In this document: positions 7,845 through 17,665 of the stretch, piece after piece
Layout of the letters: each line of letters starts with the position of its first letter
Position numbering within the stretch: position 1 is the first letter of the stretch
Source: Duffyella gerundensis
GTDB lineage: Bacteria > Pseudomonadota > Gammaproteobacteria > Enterobacterales > Enterobacteriaceae
Length of the DNA stretch: 64,000 nucleotides
Direction: 5' to 3'
Assembly (NCBI RefSeq): GCF_001517405.1
Contig: NZ_LN907829.1
Location: 62,001-126,000 of the forward strand
Position numbers and translations under genes: made by a program
Notes under the pieces: model-generated
What the model saw: only the letters and a program-made list of their open reading frames with translations
Told to the model about the DNA's origin: nothing
The model's database searches: none

Positions 7845-9950
7845 TTACTGTTTTTTCAATGCATAATCCAGTTTTTCCATATCGTTAACGACAATTTCTT
7901 GCTCGTCAGCAGTCAGAGGAACTTCCTCCAGATAACGCTTCACTGAAGCCTTACTTTCCAGCAGCAGGCCTCTGGCGCTTTCTTTAGGTAGGTTAAAATC
8001 GCACCCGATACAGGCCATACGGTGAGGGCAGCTGCTCCAGAATGGGTTCGTACAGAAAGAATCCCCTAAATCGTAATAGGTTGCCGGTCCGGTCAGGCTG
8101 ACAGCCTCCGGATCATGATCGATTAGCACGCTCATCATATGCGCCACCCGGTCCGCCTTCACAAAAGACGCAGCCAGCTGGGTAGGACGTATACGAATAT
8201 AATGCATGGTGGACTGAGGCGTAGAATGACCTGACCACTGCATCAGCTCATACAAAGTCATGCCCTGTGGGACACTGGCCAGGGCTGTAACTGCTGAAGC
8301 GCGCCCCCGATGGCTGGTAATTGGCCCCCGGCTGTCTTGCGCAGGCACACCCGCTCTGGCACAGAGAACCGGGATGACAGTCCGGTTTATGACATCCCTG
8401 CCGACAGGTTTGCCCCGAAACTGAAACAGGAAGCGGACTTTTTCACCGGTACGCTCATCCGTAAGAGCTGCCTGTTCCTGTGGACGTTCGCTGAGCCAGA
8501 TATCAACGTACTTTTTCACGACGGCAGAGATAGGTTTTACAAAGGCTTTAGACGTTTTTCCTGCCGGTACGCTGAGGTAGCAAAGCGTTCCTGCCGGAAT
8601 GATGTTGCCATCCTCCCGCCTGATATCATCCGCCTGCAGAGTGATGCAGCCAGCAGTAAGACGCATTAACTCGTTCTGGCGCAGCCCGGCATGTGTCCAG
8701 ATAACGGCCATCGCCTGCAACATGGACAGAGGATAGTGAATGTCACTCAGGAGATCTTCATGGCGCAGATTGAGGCTTGCCCAGATCAGCTTCAGCCAGA
8801 CCGGATCATCAATGACGCGGGGATTTACACTCTGACGGAACAGTGGAGTGCCAGGCGTAGAGAGATGTCGTGCCGGACTGAATTTCAGTCGCCCCCAGCC
8901 CCAGTTTTCATAATCGATCATGAAACGGCGAACCGCATAAACAAATCCACTACGGGAATTCGGCAGCAAGGGCTCACCTATCCGGGCAGATTGCCGGGCA
9001 CCTCCTTCAGTGCCCAGTGACAGCTCGCCCACCTTCATTCGTCCAACTGCCGCAATAAAGCTGGCACAGGTTTCCATTGTCCAGTCGGCCGGTTCGTGAA
9101 TATCCGGATATTCACGGGCAAGCCACAGCCCACAGCGGAGAATAAAACTGTACTGGTTCTCCCGCGATCGGGGGCGAAGCACTGACGTATGCCTCCATTT
9201 CCGGCACCACCTGACCCAGTCTGCCGCGATACCTTGCGTGGGTTTTTCATGCCATTCTTTATAATTCCGCATACGCACAGAATTTTTTATGATGCCCATT
9301 GCGGCAAGTGCGTGTGAAACCCTGCCAGCTGTTTTTGCTATTCCCCGATCGTGATAATTCTGTGCCCGCCACAGCAGATCGATCGTAAAGCTTTCAAGTT
9401 GAGGATTTTTATTCATCAGCATCAGTACGCCGAGTATGGCTGACAGAGCATTTTTCTGGTTCTGACTTTTATACCCAAGCGAAACCAGAGCTTCAGTCAG
9501 ACGGCTGAGCTCCTGACTGAAAATGTTCTGTCCAAAAATGGCTCGGGCATACAGCGACGGCGCGCCCTGATGCGGCAAACTGAACGGAGAAGAAAATGGG
9601 CCAAGATGAAAGGCAAAAGCTGCAAGCAGCGGCCTGCCTGATTCATGCTGCTGTAACAGATAAATCCATTTTTCCTGCGGCCACTGCCAGCAGGGTTTCC
9701 CTGTCCGGTGTGTTTCTGCCAGAACGGAAAGAATTATGATTCTGATCAGCCTGTCACTGGTTCCACTGCGAGTGGCAATATCCTGCAAAGGCATCAGTAA
9801 CAATGACAAAGAATCCGGCTGTTCGAGAGCGGCTGATCTGCGATGGCCTGTACTTAGCGCTGCCCGTTCTTCAGCAGTGAGCACATCATTCAGCTGATAA
9901 TCTGCACGTTCAAAGGGGCTATAAGTACACATGATTATTTCTTCTTTCAT
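7845..9950 (-). CDS. Large tyrosine recombinase, TnpB-like (Tn554 type)
   Basis: 701 residues. The catalytic residues of tyrosine recombinases can be read in order: Arg in THAGLRQNELMRL (about 424), Lys in AGKTSKAFVKPI, His-x-x-Arg in SHRGRAS (about 543-546), His in WSGHSTPQSTMHY, and the Tyr nucleophile in that motif (about 582). A Cys cluster follows the catalytic domain (CTNPFWSSCPHRMACIGC, about 627-645) and may bind zinc. The long N-terminal half is not recognisable. Length and the C-terminal Cys motif resemble TnpB of Tn554. The ATG overlaps by one base the stop of the 336-residue recombinase upstream (TGATG), so the two are translated together. No third TnpC-like gene was found. Confidence 0.8.
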   Translation of the reverse strand: MKEEIIMCTYSPFERADYQLNDVLTAEERAALSTGHRRSAALEQPDSLSLLLMPLQDIATRSGTSDRLIRIIILSVLAETHRTGKPCWQWPQEKWIYLLQQHESGRPLLAAFAFHLGPFSSPFSLPHQGAPSLYARAIFGQNIFSQELSRLTEALVSLGYKSQNQKNALSAILGVLMLMNKNPQLESFTIDLLWRAQNYHDRGIAKTAGRVSHALAAMGIIKNSVRMRNYKEWHEKPTQGIAADWVRWCRKWRHTSVLRPRSRENQYSFILRCGLWLAREYPDIHEPADWTMETCASFIAAVGRMKVGELSLGTEGGARQSARIGEPLLPNSRSGFVYAVRRFMIDYENWGWGRLKFSPARHLSTPGTPLFRQSVNPRVIDDPVWLKLIWASLNLRHEDLLSDIHYPLSMLQAMAVIWTHAGLRQNELMRLTAGCITLQADDIRREDGNIIPAGTLCYLSVPAGKTSKAFVKPISAVVKKYVDIWLSERPQEQAALTDERTGEKVRFLFQFRGKPVGRDVINRTVIPVLCARAGVPAQDSRGPITSHRGRASAVTALASVPQGMTLYELMQWSGHSTPQSTMHYIRIRPTQLAASFVKADRVAHMMSVLIDHDPEAVSLTGPATYYDLGDSFCTNPFWSSCPHRMACIGCDFNLPKESARGLLLESKASVKRYLEEVPLTADEQEIVVNDMEKLDYALKKQ

Positions 9951-10960
9951 CAGCGAGTCTCCGTCTGAAAAATAAGGCCGGCAACTTTTCGATCAATTTC
10001 AGCTACTGCAGCGGCCATCCGACCAGCCAAATCAGAACCTGAAAGATGGATGTAAATCTGGGTAGTACGCGGATCGCGGTGTCCTGCGTATGCGGCTAGT
10101 TCATGGAGTTTCCATCCAAAGCGTGCCAGGTGCGTCAGACGAAGATGGCGGAAGGTATGTGTGGTGATTTGTGGAAGGCCGGCATCAAGTGCCCATTTCC
10201 GGACGGTTTTACTCCAGTTCCAGAAAGACAGGGGGGCACCGTGGTTACGATCAGAAGCCGAGCGAAACAATGCACCTTCTCGGTAACCCGCGAGCCGTAA
10301 CTGCCGGAAATGATTTGCCAGCACCGGTGTTACGGCGGAACTGTAGCAGACTATCCTTTCCCGCCTGTTTTTCGTCGTTTCGGCGCGAACACGAATCAGA
10401 CGATGAGCAGGATCAATATCTTCAAGCATGAGGGAGGCTACTTCTGCGCGACGAAGCGCACCGTAATACGCCAGGGCTAGCATCAATCTGTCACGCAGGG
10501 AGGCGGCAGAGACATGCATCAGGAATCTGAGCCATTGCTCATCATCAGGAATAACGGGCAGACGTGTGATACGGGGAACCAGACCGCGTCCCGTATAAGC
10601 GCTCCCCGGCAAACCCGAACGGGGTAACGGGTTGAGACTGCAGATATCCTGATAAACCAGAAAGTCATACCAGAGACGGATCGCAGAAAGGCGCAGCTGG
10701 AGCGTGGCGCTGGCCGCGGGAAAAGGCATGCCGGGTAGCTGAGGGCTGATGTAGGCGGCCAGGTCTTCAAACCGGGCCTTTTCAGGTTCAATGCTGTTCT
10801 GGCTGCAGAACGCAAAATAATGGCTGAGGGCACTGCGGTAGGCGGAGAGTGTGGCCTGAGCCCTGCCCAGGTCGGACAGCAGTTTCAGCCAGCGCTCCGC
10901 CAGTACCAGAACGTCCTCATTTGGTGGAATCATCATTGTGTTTACCTCTGACAGCAGCAT
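9950..10960 (-). CDS. Tyrosine recombinase, TnpA-like (Tn554 type)
   Basis: 336 residues. It has an N-terminal SAM-like core-binding domain (about 15-110) and a catalytic domain with Arg in YYGALRRAEVASL (about 169), Lys in TTKNRRER, HTFRH (about 263-267), GHRDPRTTQIY with the Tyr nucleophile near 302. It is the first gene of a two-gene minus-strand operon; the second recombinase starts within its stop codon. Tn554-type elements use two or three such proteins for site-specific transposition. The first 8 codons could be skipped in favour of MMIPP. Confidence 0.85.
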   Translation of the reverse strand: MLLSEVNTMMIPPNEDVLVLAERWLKLLSDLGRAQATLSAYRSALSHYFAFCSQNSIEPEKARFEDLAAYISPQLPGMPFPAASATLQLRLSAIRLWYDFLVYQDICSLNPLPRSGLPGSAYTGRGLVPRITRLPVIPDDEQWLRFLMHVSAASLRDRLMLALAYYGALRRAEVASLMLEDIDPAHRLIRVRAETTKNRRERIVCYSSAVTPVLANHFRQLRLAGYREGALFRSASDRNHGAPLSFWNWSKTVRKWALDAGLPQITTHTFRHLRLTHLARFGWKLHELAAYAGHRDPRTTQIYIHLSGSDLAGRMAAAVAEIDRKVAGLIFQTETR

Positions 10961-12563
10961 TGCTACTCAAAGTTTACCCAGTCAATGTTGCATTCCACTT
11001 AACTTACTTTATGCCATTTTCCAGTTTATAAACATATTTGCATACGCCTCTGCATCTACGATTGCCCCTGACTCCCTAAAGACCTTTGAGTTAGGTTTTT
11101 TAGAATGCCAAAGGAGCACATACTCAGTTCGCAATTTTCAACTCCGGCTATAAGAGCCAGTGCGACCACCGTTTTCCCATAGTAAGCATCCATAGCTAAA
11201 GCCTCTCACTGCTCACATAACCATTGTAAGAGCGCTATGGGCTGGTTTGGGCCGGGAAGATAGTTAATCATGGCAGAATGCTTTACAGCTCGTTTGTAGC
11301 ACTTTACGGCGGTGCTTTCGCGAAGCCCACTCAGACATTTAACGGCTCAATAGTAATGATTAAGAATGATGCGGGCTCGCTCGGTGCGGCATACAGGATG
11401 CCCAACAGCAGGGTGTTCTTGTTGAACGAAATTTCCATGTTGTGATCGAATGACATACAGAAAAACGGGTGTGGTAGGTACTGATTATAATCGTTTTAAG
11501 ATTATGACTTTGACCGACGTTATCGCGGAAAGAACATTCTTACTCATGCCGGGCACAAGAGGCTGAATTATTACTTGGAGAAACCAGAAAGATTGTTGAA
11601 GCAATCACGGCTAGCGATGGTTGGCTTAAGCTTGTTTCCATGACTGGCAGCAGGCCTTCTGAAGCTAATCATGAGAGAATCTTTGAGCTGATTGAGTATT
11701 TGTCGGGACATAGCTTCGGTAAATCCACCGAGCGATATGCTAGGCAGTGAAGTGGGCAGTCTTGTGCCGCTATGTGCGCCGATGGTATTGCAAAGGTTAG
11801 CTCGTGTATCTTCGGCTAAGGAGATCGGTCAAATTTCTTATGTGAGCGTTATTTCTGGTGCTATCGTAAATCACTTAAAGCTTCGCTTACTCAATACGTT
11901 AGTCGACCTATTGATAGGCTTAACGTCTCAATGGGCAATTTGATACGCTCGCCATTAGTGAACTTCTTTTTATTGCTGAGCCCTTCCGCTTGTATCTCTA
12001 GCCCTCAGCTCTAACTCCTCTTTCTGCTTGATGTTGGATAATGCTTCCAGAAGCTATGGGCTATTCACCATGGTTGGTTGCAGAAGTGAATGACGTAATT
12101 CATCTGGCTAACACATTTGTGTTTATGAGTTTAGGTGTAAATGTGTATTTGAGTAATCTCATGGTTGCGCTTTGAAGTCATTAATTTTTCCTGCGGAGTA
12201 TCAATAAGCAACGCCCCTGCTACCTTCATTTTGTGAAAATCCAACAGTCAATTTTGATAAAAGTTGATTGCTGATTGCCTACAAATTGCCTGCCTCTTGA
12301 TCCGATGCACTTCTTCTCTTTGGGTACGGCATTTTGAAGATTGCCGCAACTTTTGAATAGCTGACATCAATTTGCTTCATTTGCAAAATCGTATGTGTTT
12401 ACTCAAAAGAATATTTACTCATTTGAGTAAAGGAGTAAGTTAGCTAAAGAATTGTTAGCTAATAGTAGTGATTGGATGTGGCAGTATCGCAATACTTGAT
12501 ATTGTTTTAAACAGAGAAAGACGCCGATGAAAACCCGGCGGCACAGAACAGGAACAGCGCAAT
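10961..12563. other. AT-rich intergenic region with coding remnants
   Basis: No full gene was recognised over 1.6 kb. A 55-codon frame at 11278-11445 (begins MLYSSFVALYGGAF) has protein-like composition but no known relative that I can name. Frames around 11540-11750 read like a decayed protein (LIEYLSGHSFGKSTERYARQ). ACTC/GAGT tetramers typical of ParG sites begin at 12127. This may be the remains of a replication or recombinase gene. Confidence 0.4.
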
Positions 12564-12743
12564 ATGACTATCAAAACATTAGATGATTTTCTGCCGTTTT
12601 TTTGCTCACACAGACGACTGTTTGTTGTTCGGGGAGGGAAATATAGAAAGGCTCAAAGGTGGCTGCCACCTGATGAATCACCCCAACACATTAGTGAACA
12701 AGTTAGCGGCTGTTTCGAAAGAAGCTTCAAGGGACGCGAATAG
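12564..12743 (+). CDS. Small hypothetical protein
   Basis: A 59-codon frame from ATG 12564 that begins MTIKTLDDFLPFFCSH and is basic in its second half (RGGKYRKAQRW). An AGGAACAG sequence lies 7 bp upstream as a possible ribosome binding site. I do not recognise the family. It sits in the partition region among GAGT/ACTC tetramers, so it may belong to the plasmid backbone, but it could equally be a remnant. Confidence 0.25.
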   Translation: MTIKTLDDFLPFFCSHRRLFVVRGGKYRKAQRWLPPDESPQHISEQVSGCFERSFKGRE

Positions 12744-13022
12744 CACCGGAGGAATAGGTTGGGTGGAAATATTGGGTGAGAAGCACTATTAAAAACGCAC
12801 CTTCAATCGATCTGTTAAATAGACTGGATTTTTTATGTTAGTTACAGACCGATTACCTAAATAACGTATTCAGGCTCAAGCATGTGAAAATGCAAGGTGA
12901 TCCTCTATTTTTCTTATAATGATTTCTAGTAACTCGTTGTCCTTTTTACTATTTATCTCTCATAACGCTTGCATGTACTCCTTTGTGTCTTTACTTAAAA
13001 GTGTAAATGAGTAAATGAGTAT

Positions 13023-13250
13023 TTACTCATTTACTTTTAGCCATTCATGGATATGGTCTTCCAGAACCTTAGAAATTGATGTGCCTTTGCGGGCGCAAAC
13101 AGATTTGAATCGTGTATGCAGTTCTTCATCAAGGTTCACATTTACACGCTTTGTTTTTCCGGTCGGTTTTGATTCTAAAACCTTCTGCACATCCCGATGC
13201 TCGCCAAATGCCATCATTTTTTTAGCTTCATGCTTTTTCTGGAGGGACAT
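13023..13250 (-). CDS. parG: Partition protein ParG (ribbon-helix-helix)
   Basis: 75 residues, against 76 in TP228 ParG. The N-terminal half is basic and flexible (MSLQKKHEAKKMMAFGEHRD); the C-terminal half is a ribbon-helix-helix domain (KRVNVNLDEELHTRFKSVCA, then KGTSISKVLEDHIHEWL). ParG binds the centromere and the par operator at ACTC boxes, activates the ATPase of ParF and represses the operon. It follows parF on the same strand after a 94-bp gap that itself contains three boxes. Confidence 0.92.
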   Translation of the reverse strand: MSLQKKHEAKKMMAFGEHRDVQKVLESKPTGKTKRVNVNLDEELHTRFKSVCARKGTSISKVLEDHIHEWLKVNE

Positions 13251-13284
13251 AATGAACTCCTCTTAATTGTAAAAATCAATCATA

Positions 13285-13350
13285 TCATATACTCAATTGA
13301 GTAATAGTGTTTTTGAGTATAAACACATTTGAGCTAAAAATTTTTTACTC
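13285..13350. promoter_or_regulatory. ACTC/GAGT boxes between parF and parG
   Basis: Tetramers at 13291 (ACTC), 13299 and 13315 (GAGT) and 13347 (ACTC) in AT-rich DNA directly upstream of parG and reaching the 3' end of parF. They match the ParG recognition unit of TP228, where boxes occur upstream of parF. A site in this position could give parG separate control or extend the centromere. Confidence 0.5.
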
Positions 13351-13965
13351 AAAAGTGGCCAGAATTTCATTGGTAAGCACTTCAATTTCACCTTTTGCGC
13401 CACTGTCAGAAGTCTCAAATACGGTTTCGCCATCAAGGATAGTTTTTACGTAGACCTGACGTTGCGTTATGCCTGTTTTGAATACCTTAATGCCGGTATT
13501 AGCGATGCTATCTTTCAAAACGCGAAGCATAGTTGCCTGATTAACTTTACGGTTGATCAAGAAACGAGCGTCGACAGGGCGATTGAAAGCCTGAGCTTCG
13601 AGAACGGTGACAACACTTCCTGATGCAGAAAAATCTAACGGACTAGGCGTCACGGATATGATTACTAAATCACTGACCATTACCGCGGCGGAGGTGATGA
13701 CTGACAATGAACCCGCACCATCAATAACCACATAGTCGTAGTCTTTGAGCCCTTTTCGAACTTCATATACATCTTTCTCTGACGCCGCTGTGTATACGTC
13801 AAACTGGGCTTTACCTGATTCATTCCAGTTTGTCAGGCTCATCTGTGGATCTGTATCGACCACGGCTACGTTTAGCCCCTTACGCGATAAACAGGTGGCT
13901 ACATTGATTACCGCGGTAGTTTTGCCTGAGCCGCCCTTAGGGTTAAGGAAAGAAATAACTCTCAT
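13345..13965 (-). CDS. parF: Partition ATPase ParF (ParA/MinD family)
   Basis: 206 residues, the exact length of TP228 ParF, taking the ATG at 13965 (MRVISFLNPKGGSGKTT) rather than a 14-residue extension. It has a deviant Walker A motif (KGGSGKTT, about 10-17), Walker A' (VVDTDPQMSLTNW) and Walker B (YDYVVIDGAGSL). ParF polymerises with ATP and, with ParG on the centromere, pulls plasmid copies apart. The dense ACTC/GAGT array just upstream is its likely operator and centromere. Confidence 0.95.
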   Translation of the reverse strand: MRVISFLNPKGGSGKTTAVINVATCLSRKGLNVAVVDTDPQMSLTNWNESGKAQFDVYTAASEKDVYEVRKGLKDYDYVVIDGAGSLSVITSAAVMVSDLVIISVTPSPLDFSASGSVVTVLEAQAFNRPVDARFLINRKVNQATMLRVLKDSIANTGIKVFKTGITQRQVYVKTILDGETVFETSDSGAKGEIEVLTNEILATFE

Positions 13966-13984
13966 GAAACAAACCTTTTTTGTG

Positions 13985-14125
13985 CAAAAGTGTATTTGAG
14001 TATACACAACAAAGTACTTAAGAGTAAATGAGTAAAAAAGTAATTGAGTAAATGTGTATTAATAATATAAAAATGACTTAAAATTCAATTAATTATTCAT
14101 GCTCAAATACACATTTGAGTGTTAT
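13985..14125. promoter_or_regulatory. Putative parH centromere and parFG operator
   Basis: GAGT tetramers (ACTC on the other strand) at 13998, 14022, 14030, 14046 and 14117 in very AT-rich DNA upstream of parF. Several sit in a repeated GAGTAAATG unit spaced by about 8 or 16 bp. This is the arrangement described for the ParG operator/centromere of TP228. Confidence 0.65.
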
Positions 14126-14499
14126 TGATTGATCGTGTGTGATTCAAGAAATTAATGAGAAAGAAGCGTGCATGCTTCATTTAGATTGTGATTTCGACTT
14201 TGCCAAACCGACGGAAGCATTTCATTGAAGCCGACGTTTGTCAAAATTCAGAGATGATCCGAAAGAATAGGGCGGCATGTTCTCAGTAAACCTCCTTTAT
14301 ATAGTTACAACACACATTGAATTATTGAAAAGATCATCTTGGCAGCCTTAACTACAGAAGAAATTTTATTCATCAGACAACTCTGCTAGGGTCATCTCTA
14401 AATAGATGGCGCTCCTAGTAGCTAACCCTCTTGGATTCGCCACTGTTAAACCCCTTTGCCTGCTGCCGGTTGATTCGTACACCTTGGTAGCAAAATTCA

Positions 14500-14574
14500 A
14501 GGGCGGATACTCGGCTTCAGCCTCGCTGAGGATAATGACTCTGAGATATACTAATCAGCTGGGCGCAGGTCAAA
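14500..14574 (-). mobile_element. Degenerate end of an IS3-family element
   Basis: On the minus strand this begins TGACCTGCGCCCAGCTGATT, close to the inverted repeat of the IS at 15612-16817 (TGACCTGCTCCCCGTTGATT). It then jumps, after a deletion, to GAGGCTGAAGCCG, which matches the start of that element's orfA. It is a small remnant of the same IS family. The DNA from 14126 to 14499 holds no gene that I can support. Confidence 0.5.
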
Positions 14575-14813
14575 AAATGCACAAGAATTTAAATAAGTCT
14601 AAATGAAAAAGTTTAATGGAGAATTTATTAAAATTTTGATTTTTAAAGAAAATAGTAAGGTGAGGGTCTCTGTAGAGATAAAATCATAAATATTGTGCAT
14701 GCCTTTGACTTTTTAGAGTATGCAGGGTTTTATCTGCATCAAGCGATCTAAGCTGCTTTTAATCATAGGGAGTATATTGATATTTCTTACCTTTATTCCA
14801 CTGAAGAGTCGTT

Positions 14814-15605
14814 ATGTTTCGCAACCTTGTAAATTTGATTCGTGTGCTTTGGCGTGGCTTCTTAGCGCATAAAGCAAAAGCCACCGGAATGTTAGTTTTA
14901 ATTGCAGTTCTTTGTGGTTATCTCAATGATATCGGTGCCACTATCAGCAACATGAGACAGTGGCTGAGCAGTAAAAAAGAGAATCTGGTAGTCATCAAAG
15001 CAAGGCTGAAACCTTACCGTATCAGACCAGATATTCATGAGGGGCGGGACGAAGCCTTCTTGGTTATGGAAGTACGTAATTATAGCAACATCACTGCCAT
15101 GATAACGGCCGCTAGTGTGACAGTTACTGGTAGTCATGTCGCACGTAACGGTAGAGCAGGCTGGTATGGTCGCTGTTCGCTTACCTCTGATAAAAACGCT
15201 AATACACCGCTCAGTATCGCACCGGGTGAAACTAAGTGGGTGATGATAAGTAGTGCGATTGTTATGCCGGGTTTAGCTGATTTGCTTGATCAACCACCTT
15301 TCAGCAAGGTTTTTGTTGCTACTCCGGAAGCACCTTATACTGTGGCAGAGCACTATCTTATCGCGTCATTAAATAGCAAGTTCTCGGCGCTTTATGGTCC
15401 GAATGCCGCCATCAAAGCTACCTTATACGACGGGCCAAACGATGAACCACATTACTTCAGTTTTCCACTCGCTCATGGTAAATCGATCTTTGAAAAAGAC
15501 GGCAGTCTGCAACATGACTGGCTTATGGCCAACTGGAAGTATCCTAGCGCCGCTTTATGGTCTAGTCTTTCAAAAGACTGTCAGGAGCCGGCTGATTTTG
15601 AGTAG
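14814..15605 (+). CDS. Hypothetical membrane-anchored protein
   Basis: 263 residues from ATG 14814 (GAAGAG lies 9 bp upstream). There is one N-terminal membrane segment (GMLVLIAVLCGYLNDIGATI, about 25-44); the rest is soluble. Residues 60-170 have alternating hydrophobic residues (EAFLVMEVRNYSNITAMITA) that suggest a beta-sandwich domain. I do not recognise the family. The gene stands alone in AT-rich DNA. Its stop is 6 bp from the terminal repeat of an IS3-family element, so the C-terminus could have been altered by the insertion. Confidence 0.6.
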   Translation: MFRNLVNLIRVLWRGFLAHKAKATGMLVLIAVLCGYLNDIGATISNMRQWLSSKKENLVVIKARLKPYRIRPDIHEGRDEAFLVMEVRNYSNITAMITAASVTVTGSHVARNGRAGWYGRCSLTSDKNANTPLSIAPGETKWVMISSAIVMPGLADLLDQPPFSKVFVATPEAPYTVAEHYLIASLNSKFSALYGPNAAIKATLYDGPNDEPHYFSFPLAHGKSIFEKDGSLQHDWLMANWKYPSAALWSSLSKDCQEPADFE

Positions 15606-15611
15606 TCGTTT

Positions 15612-16817
15612 TGACCTGCCCCCAGGATTAGATACAACGCTCAGTTAGTAATATCGTATCCTTCTCTCTCAGAATTACCCTTTCTCCAGCCCGCCGCAAA
15701 TTCAGACGGCATCTGATAATTCAGCGTGGAGTGCGGGCGGCACTCTTTATAATCCTGATGTCTTTCACTGATGATTTTTCTGGCGTGAATGATATCGCTG
15801 AACCAGTGCTCATTCAGGCATTCATCGGGAAAACGTCCGTTAAAGCTCTCAATAAATCCATTCTGTGTCGGCTTGCCGGGCTGAATAAGCCGCAGCTCCA
15901 CGCCATGCTCAACGGCCCACTGGTCAAGGGCTCTACAGGTAAACTCCGGCCCCTGGTCACTTCTTATCGTCGCCGGATAGCCGCGAAACAGTGCAATGCT
16001 GGCCAGAATACGTGTGACTTGCACGCCTGAAATCCAAAGGCGACGGTGACAGTCAGGCACTCCTTCGTGAAGTCGTCCACACAGATCAGGCACTTGCTCT
16101 TGCGACCGATGGCCAGTGCGTCCATGACGAAATCCATCGACCAGATCAGGTTGGTCAAAGCAGCGGCAGACGTTCTGTTGCAAGCCCTTTACGACGACGT
16201 CTGCGTTTAACGTCCAGCCCGTTCAGATGATAAAGGCGGTACACGCGCTTGTGATTAACCAGAAGCCCTTCACGGCGCAGTATGCATATGCGGCGGTAGC
16301 CAAAACGCCTGCGCTCCAGTGCCAGTTCAGTAATGCGCCCTGATAAATGGGCATCAGCAGCTGGACGCTGAGCGTCATAGTGGCTGGTCGACAGGGACAA
16401 ACCTGTGAGTCTGCAGGCACGACGTTGCGACAGACCGGTCGCATCACACATCAACACCACGACTTCCCGCTTCTGGTCTGTCGTAAGTACTTTCGCCCAA
16501 GAGCCACCTGAAGCGCCTCCTTATCCAGCATGGCCTCGGCGAGCAGCTTCTTGAGTCTGGCGTTCTCTTCCTCAAGGTACTTCAGGCGCTTAACCTCAGG
16601 CACCTCCATGCCGCCATACTTCTTACGCCAGGTATAAACGCGGCGTCGGAAATGGCGTGCTTACGGCAGAGCTCACGGGCAGAAACTCCGGCTTCAGCCT
16701 CGCGGAGAATACTGATGATCTGTTCGTGGGAAAAACGCTTCTTCATGGGGATGTCCTCATGTGGCTTATGAAGACATTACTAACATCGCGGTGTATTAAT
16801 CAACGGGGAGCAGGTCA
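15612..16817 (-). mobile_element. IS3-family insertion sequence, decayed
   Basis: A 1206-bp element with terminal inverted repeats TGACCTGCCCCCAGGATTAG (15612 onward) and TGACCTGCTCCCCGTTGATT (reading inward from 16817). It contains a minus-strand orfA/orfB transposase broken by several frame changes. No target-site duplication is seen: the flanks are GTCGTTT and GAGTGAA. On its right it abuts a second IS3-family element that is cut off inside its transposase. Confidence 0.85.
15641..16746 (-). pseudogene. IS3-family transposase (orfA-orfB) with frameshifts
   Basis: OrfA starts at 16746 (MKKRFSHEQIISILREAEAG, a helix-turn-helix), is interrupted near 16630, and resumes with a leucine-zipper-like segment (RLKYLEEENARLKKLLAEAM). 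OrfB pieces lie at 16155-16460 (RRFGYRRICILRREGL), 15964-16158 (NLIWSMDFVMDAL, first catalytic Asp) and 15641-16100 (IRSDQGPEFTCRALDQW, second Asp; NGFIESFNGRF, Glu). The DDE triad is present but spread over at least three frames, so no intact transposase is made. The motifs fit the IS407/IS51 side of the IS3 family. Confidence 0.8.
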
Positions 16818-17665
16818 GAGTGAACCAGCACCTGTTTTTGGGGATTACGCCGCCATACAGCCATCAGCAGTGCGTTCAGGACAATGTCCTTTGTCATCCG
16901 GGAATGCATTGCCCAGCCGATAATTTTGCGTGAGAACAGATCAACAACCACGGCAGGATACAGCCAGCCTTCGTGGGTCCTGATGTAGGTTATGTCCGTT
17001 ACCCAACGCTCATCCGGAGCATCCGGATTGAACTGCCGCTGGAGCCTGTTGGGCGACACGATACTGGCCTCGCCTTTACGTGCCCGCGGGCTCCGTATCC
17101 GACCTGAGCCTTTATCCCGACACGTTTCATCAGTCGCCAGACTCTGTTGACTCCGCACTGTTGCCCGCTGTCCCGCAAGTCCAGATGGAGCTTGCGATAA
17201 CCACAGACGCATCCCGATTCCAGCCAGAACTGTTTAATCTGTCCTGTCAATCTCAGGTCTGCCTGATGGCGTTGTGAATGCGGCTGCTGAAGCCAGGCGT
17301 AAAAGCCACTGGGATGAACATCCAGCACCCGACAGAGCAGGCGAACAGGCCAGCAACAGGTGTTGTCACGGATAAAGGCGTACCTCAGTCGGACAGCTTT
17401 GCGAAGTACGCCGCGGCTTTTTTTAATATGTCCCGTTCGTCGGTAACCCGCTTCAGCTCTTTCTGGAGACGGCGGATCCCGGCCTGAGCATCTGACTGTT
17501 CTTTATTAGTGGAAGAATCCGGACCGTACTTCTTTATCCAGGCGTAAAGGCTGTGTGGGTGGTGATATCGAGACGTGTTGCAACGCTGGAAACAGAATGA
17601 CCACGATCAACAACCTGTTTGACTGCTTTAATTTTAAACTCTTCTGGATAACGCTTACCGCTCAT
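16818..17665 (-). pseudogene. Partial IS3-family transposase
   Basis: OrfA starts at 17665 (MSGKRYPEEFKIKAVKQVV), is frameshifted near 17540, and ends ILKKAAAYFAKLSD. OrfB runs from about 17390 (DVHPSGFYAWLQQPHSQRH, then CGYRKLHLDLRDSG), is frameshifted again near 17090, has the first DDE Asp in WVTDITYIRTHEGWLY, and ends at VLVHSD, the second Asp, at the neighbouring IS. It is inactive: two frame breaks and loss of the final third with the catalytic Glu. Confidence 0.8.

Noticed and set aside
11278..11445. 55-codon frame with protein-like composition
   Set aside because: No ribosome binding site or known family; noted in the intergenic entry but not called as a gene.
12127..14125. CRISPR array suggested by regularly repeated short motifs
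   Set aside because: The repeats are four-base ACTC/GAGT boxes in AT-rich spacers, next to parFG; there are no 25-35 bp repeats or cas genes.
14406..14606. 66-codon frame with a possible promoter
   Set aside because: It overlaps a degenerate IS3 end and has no ribosome binding site; better explained as IS remnant.
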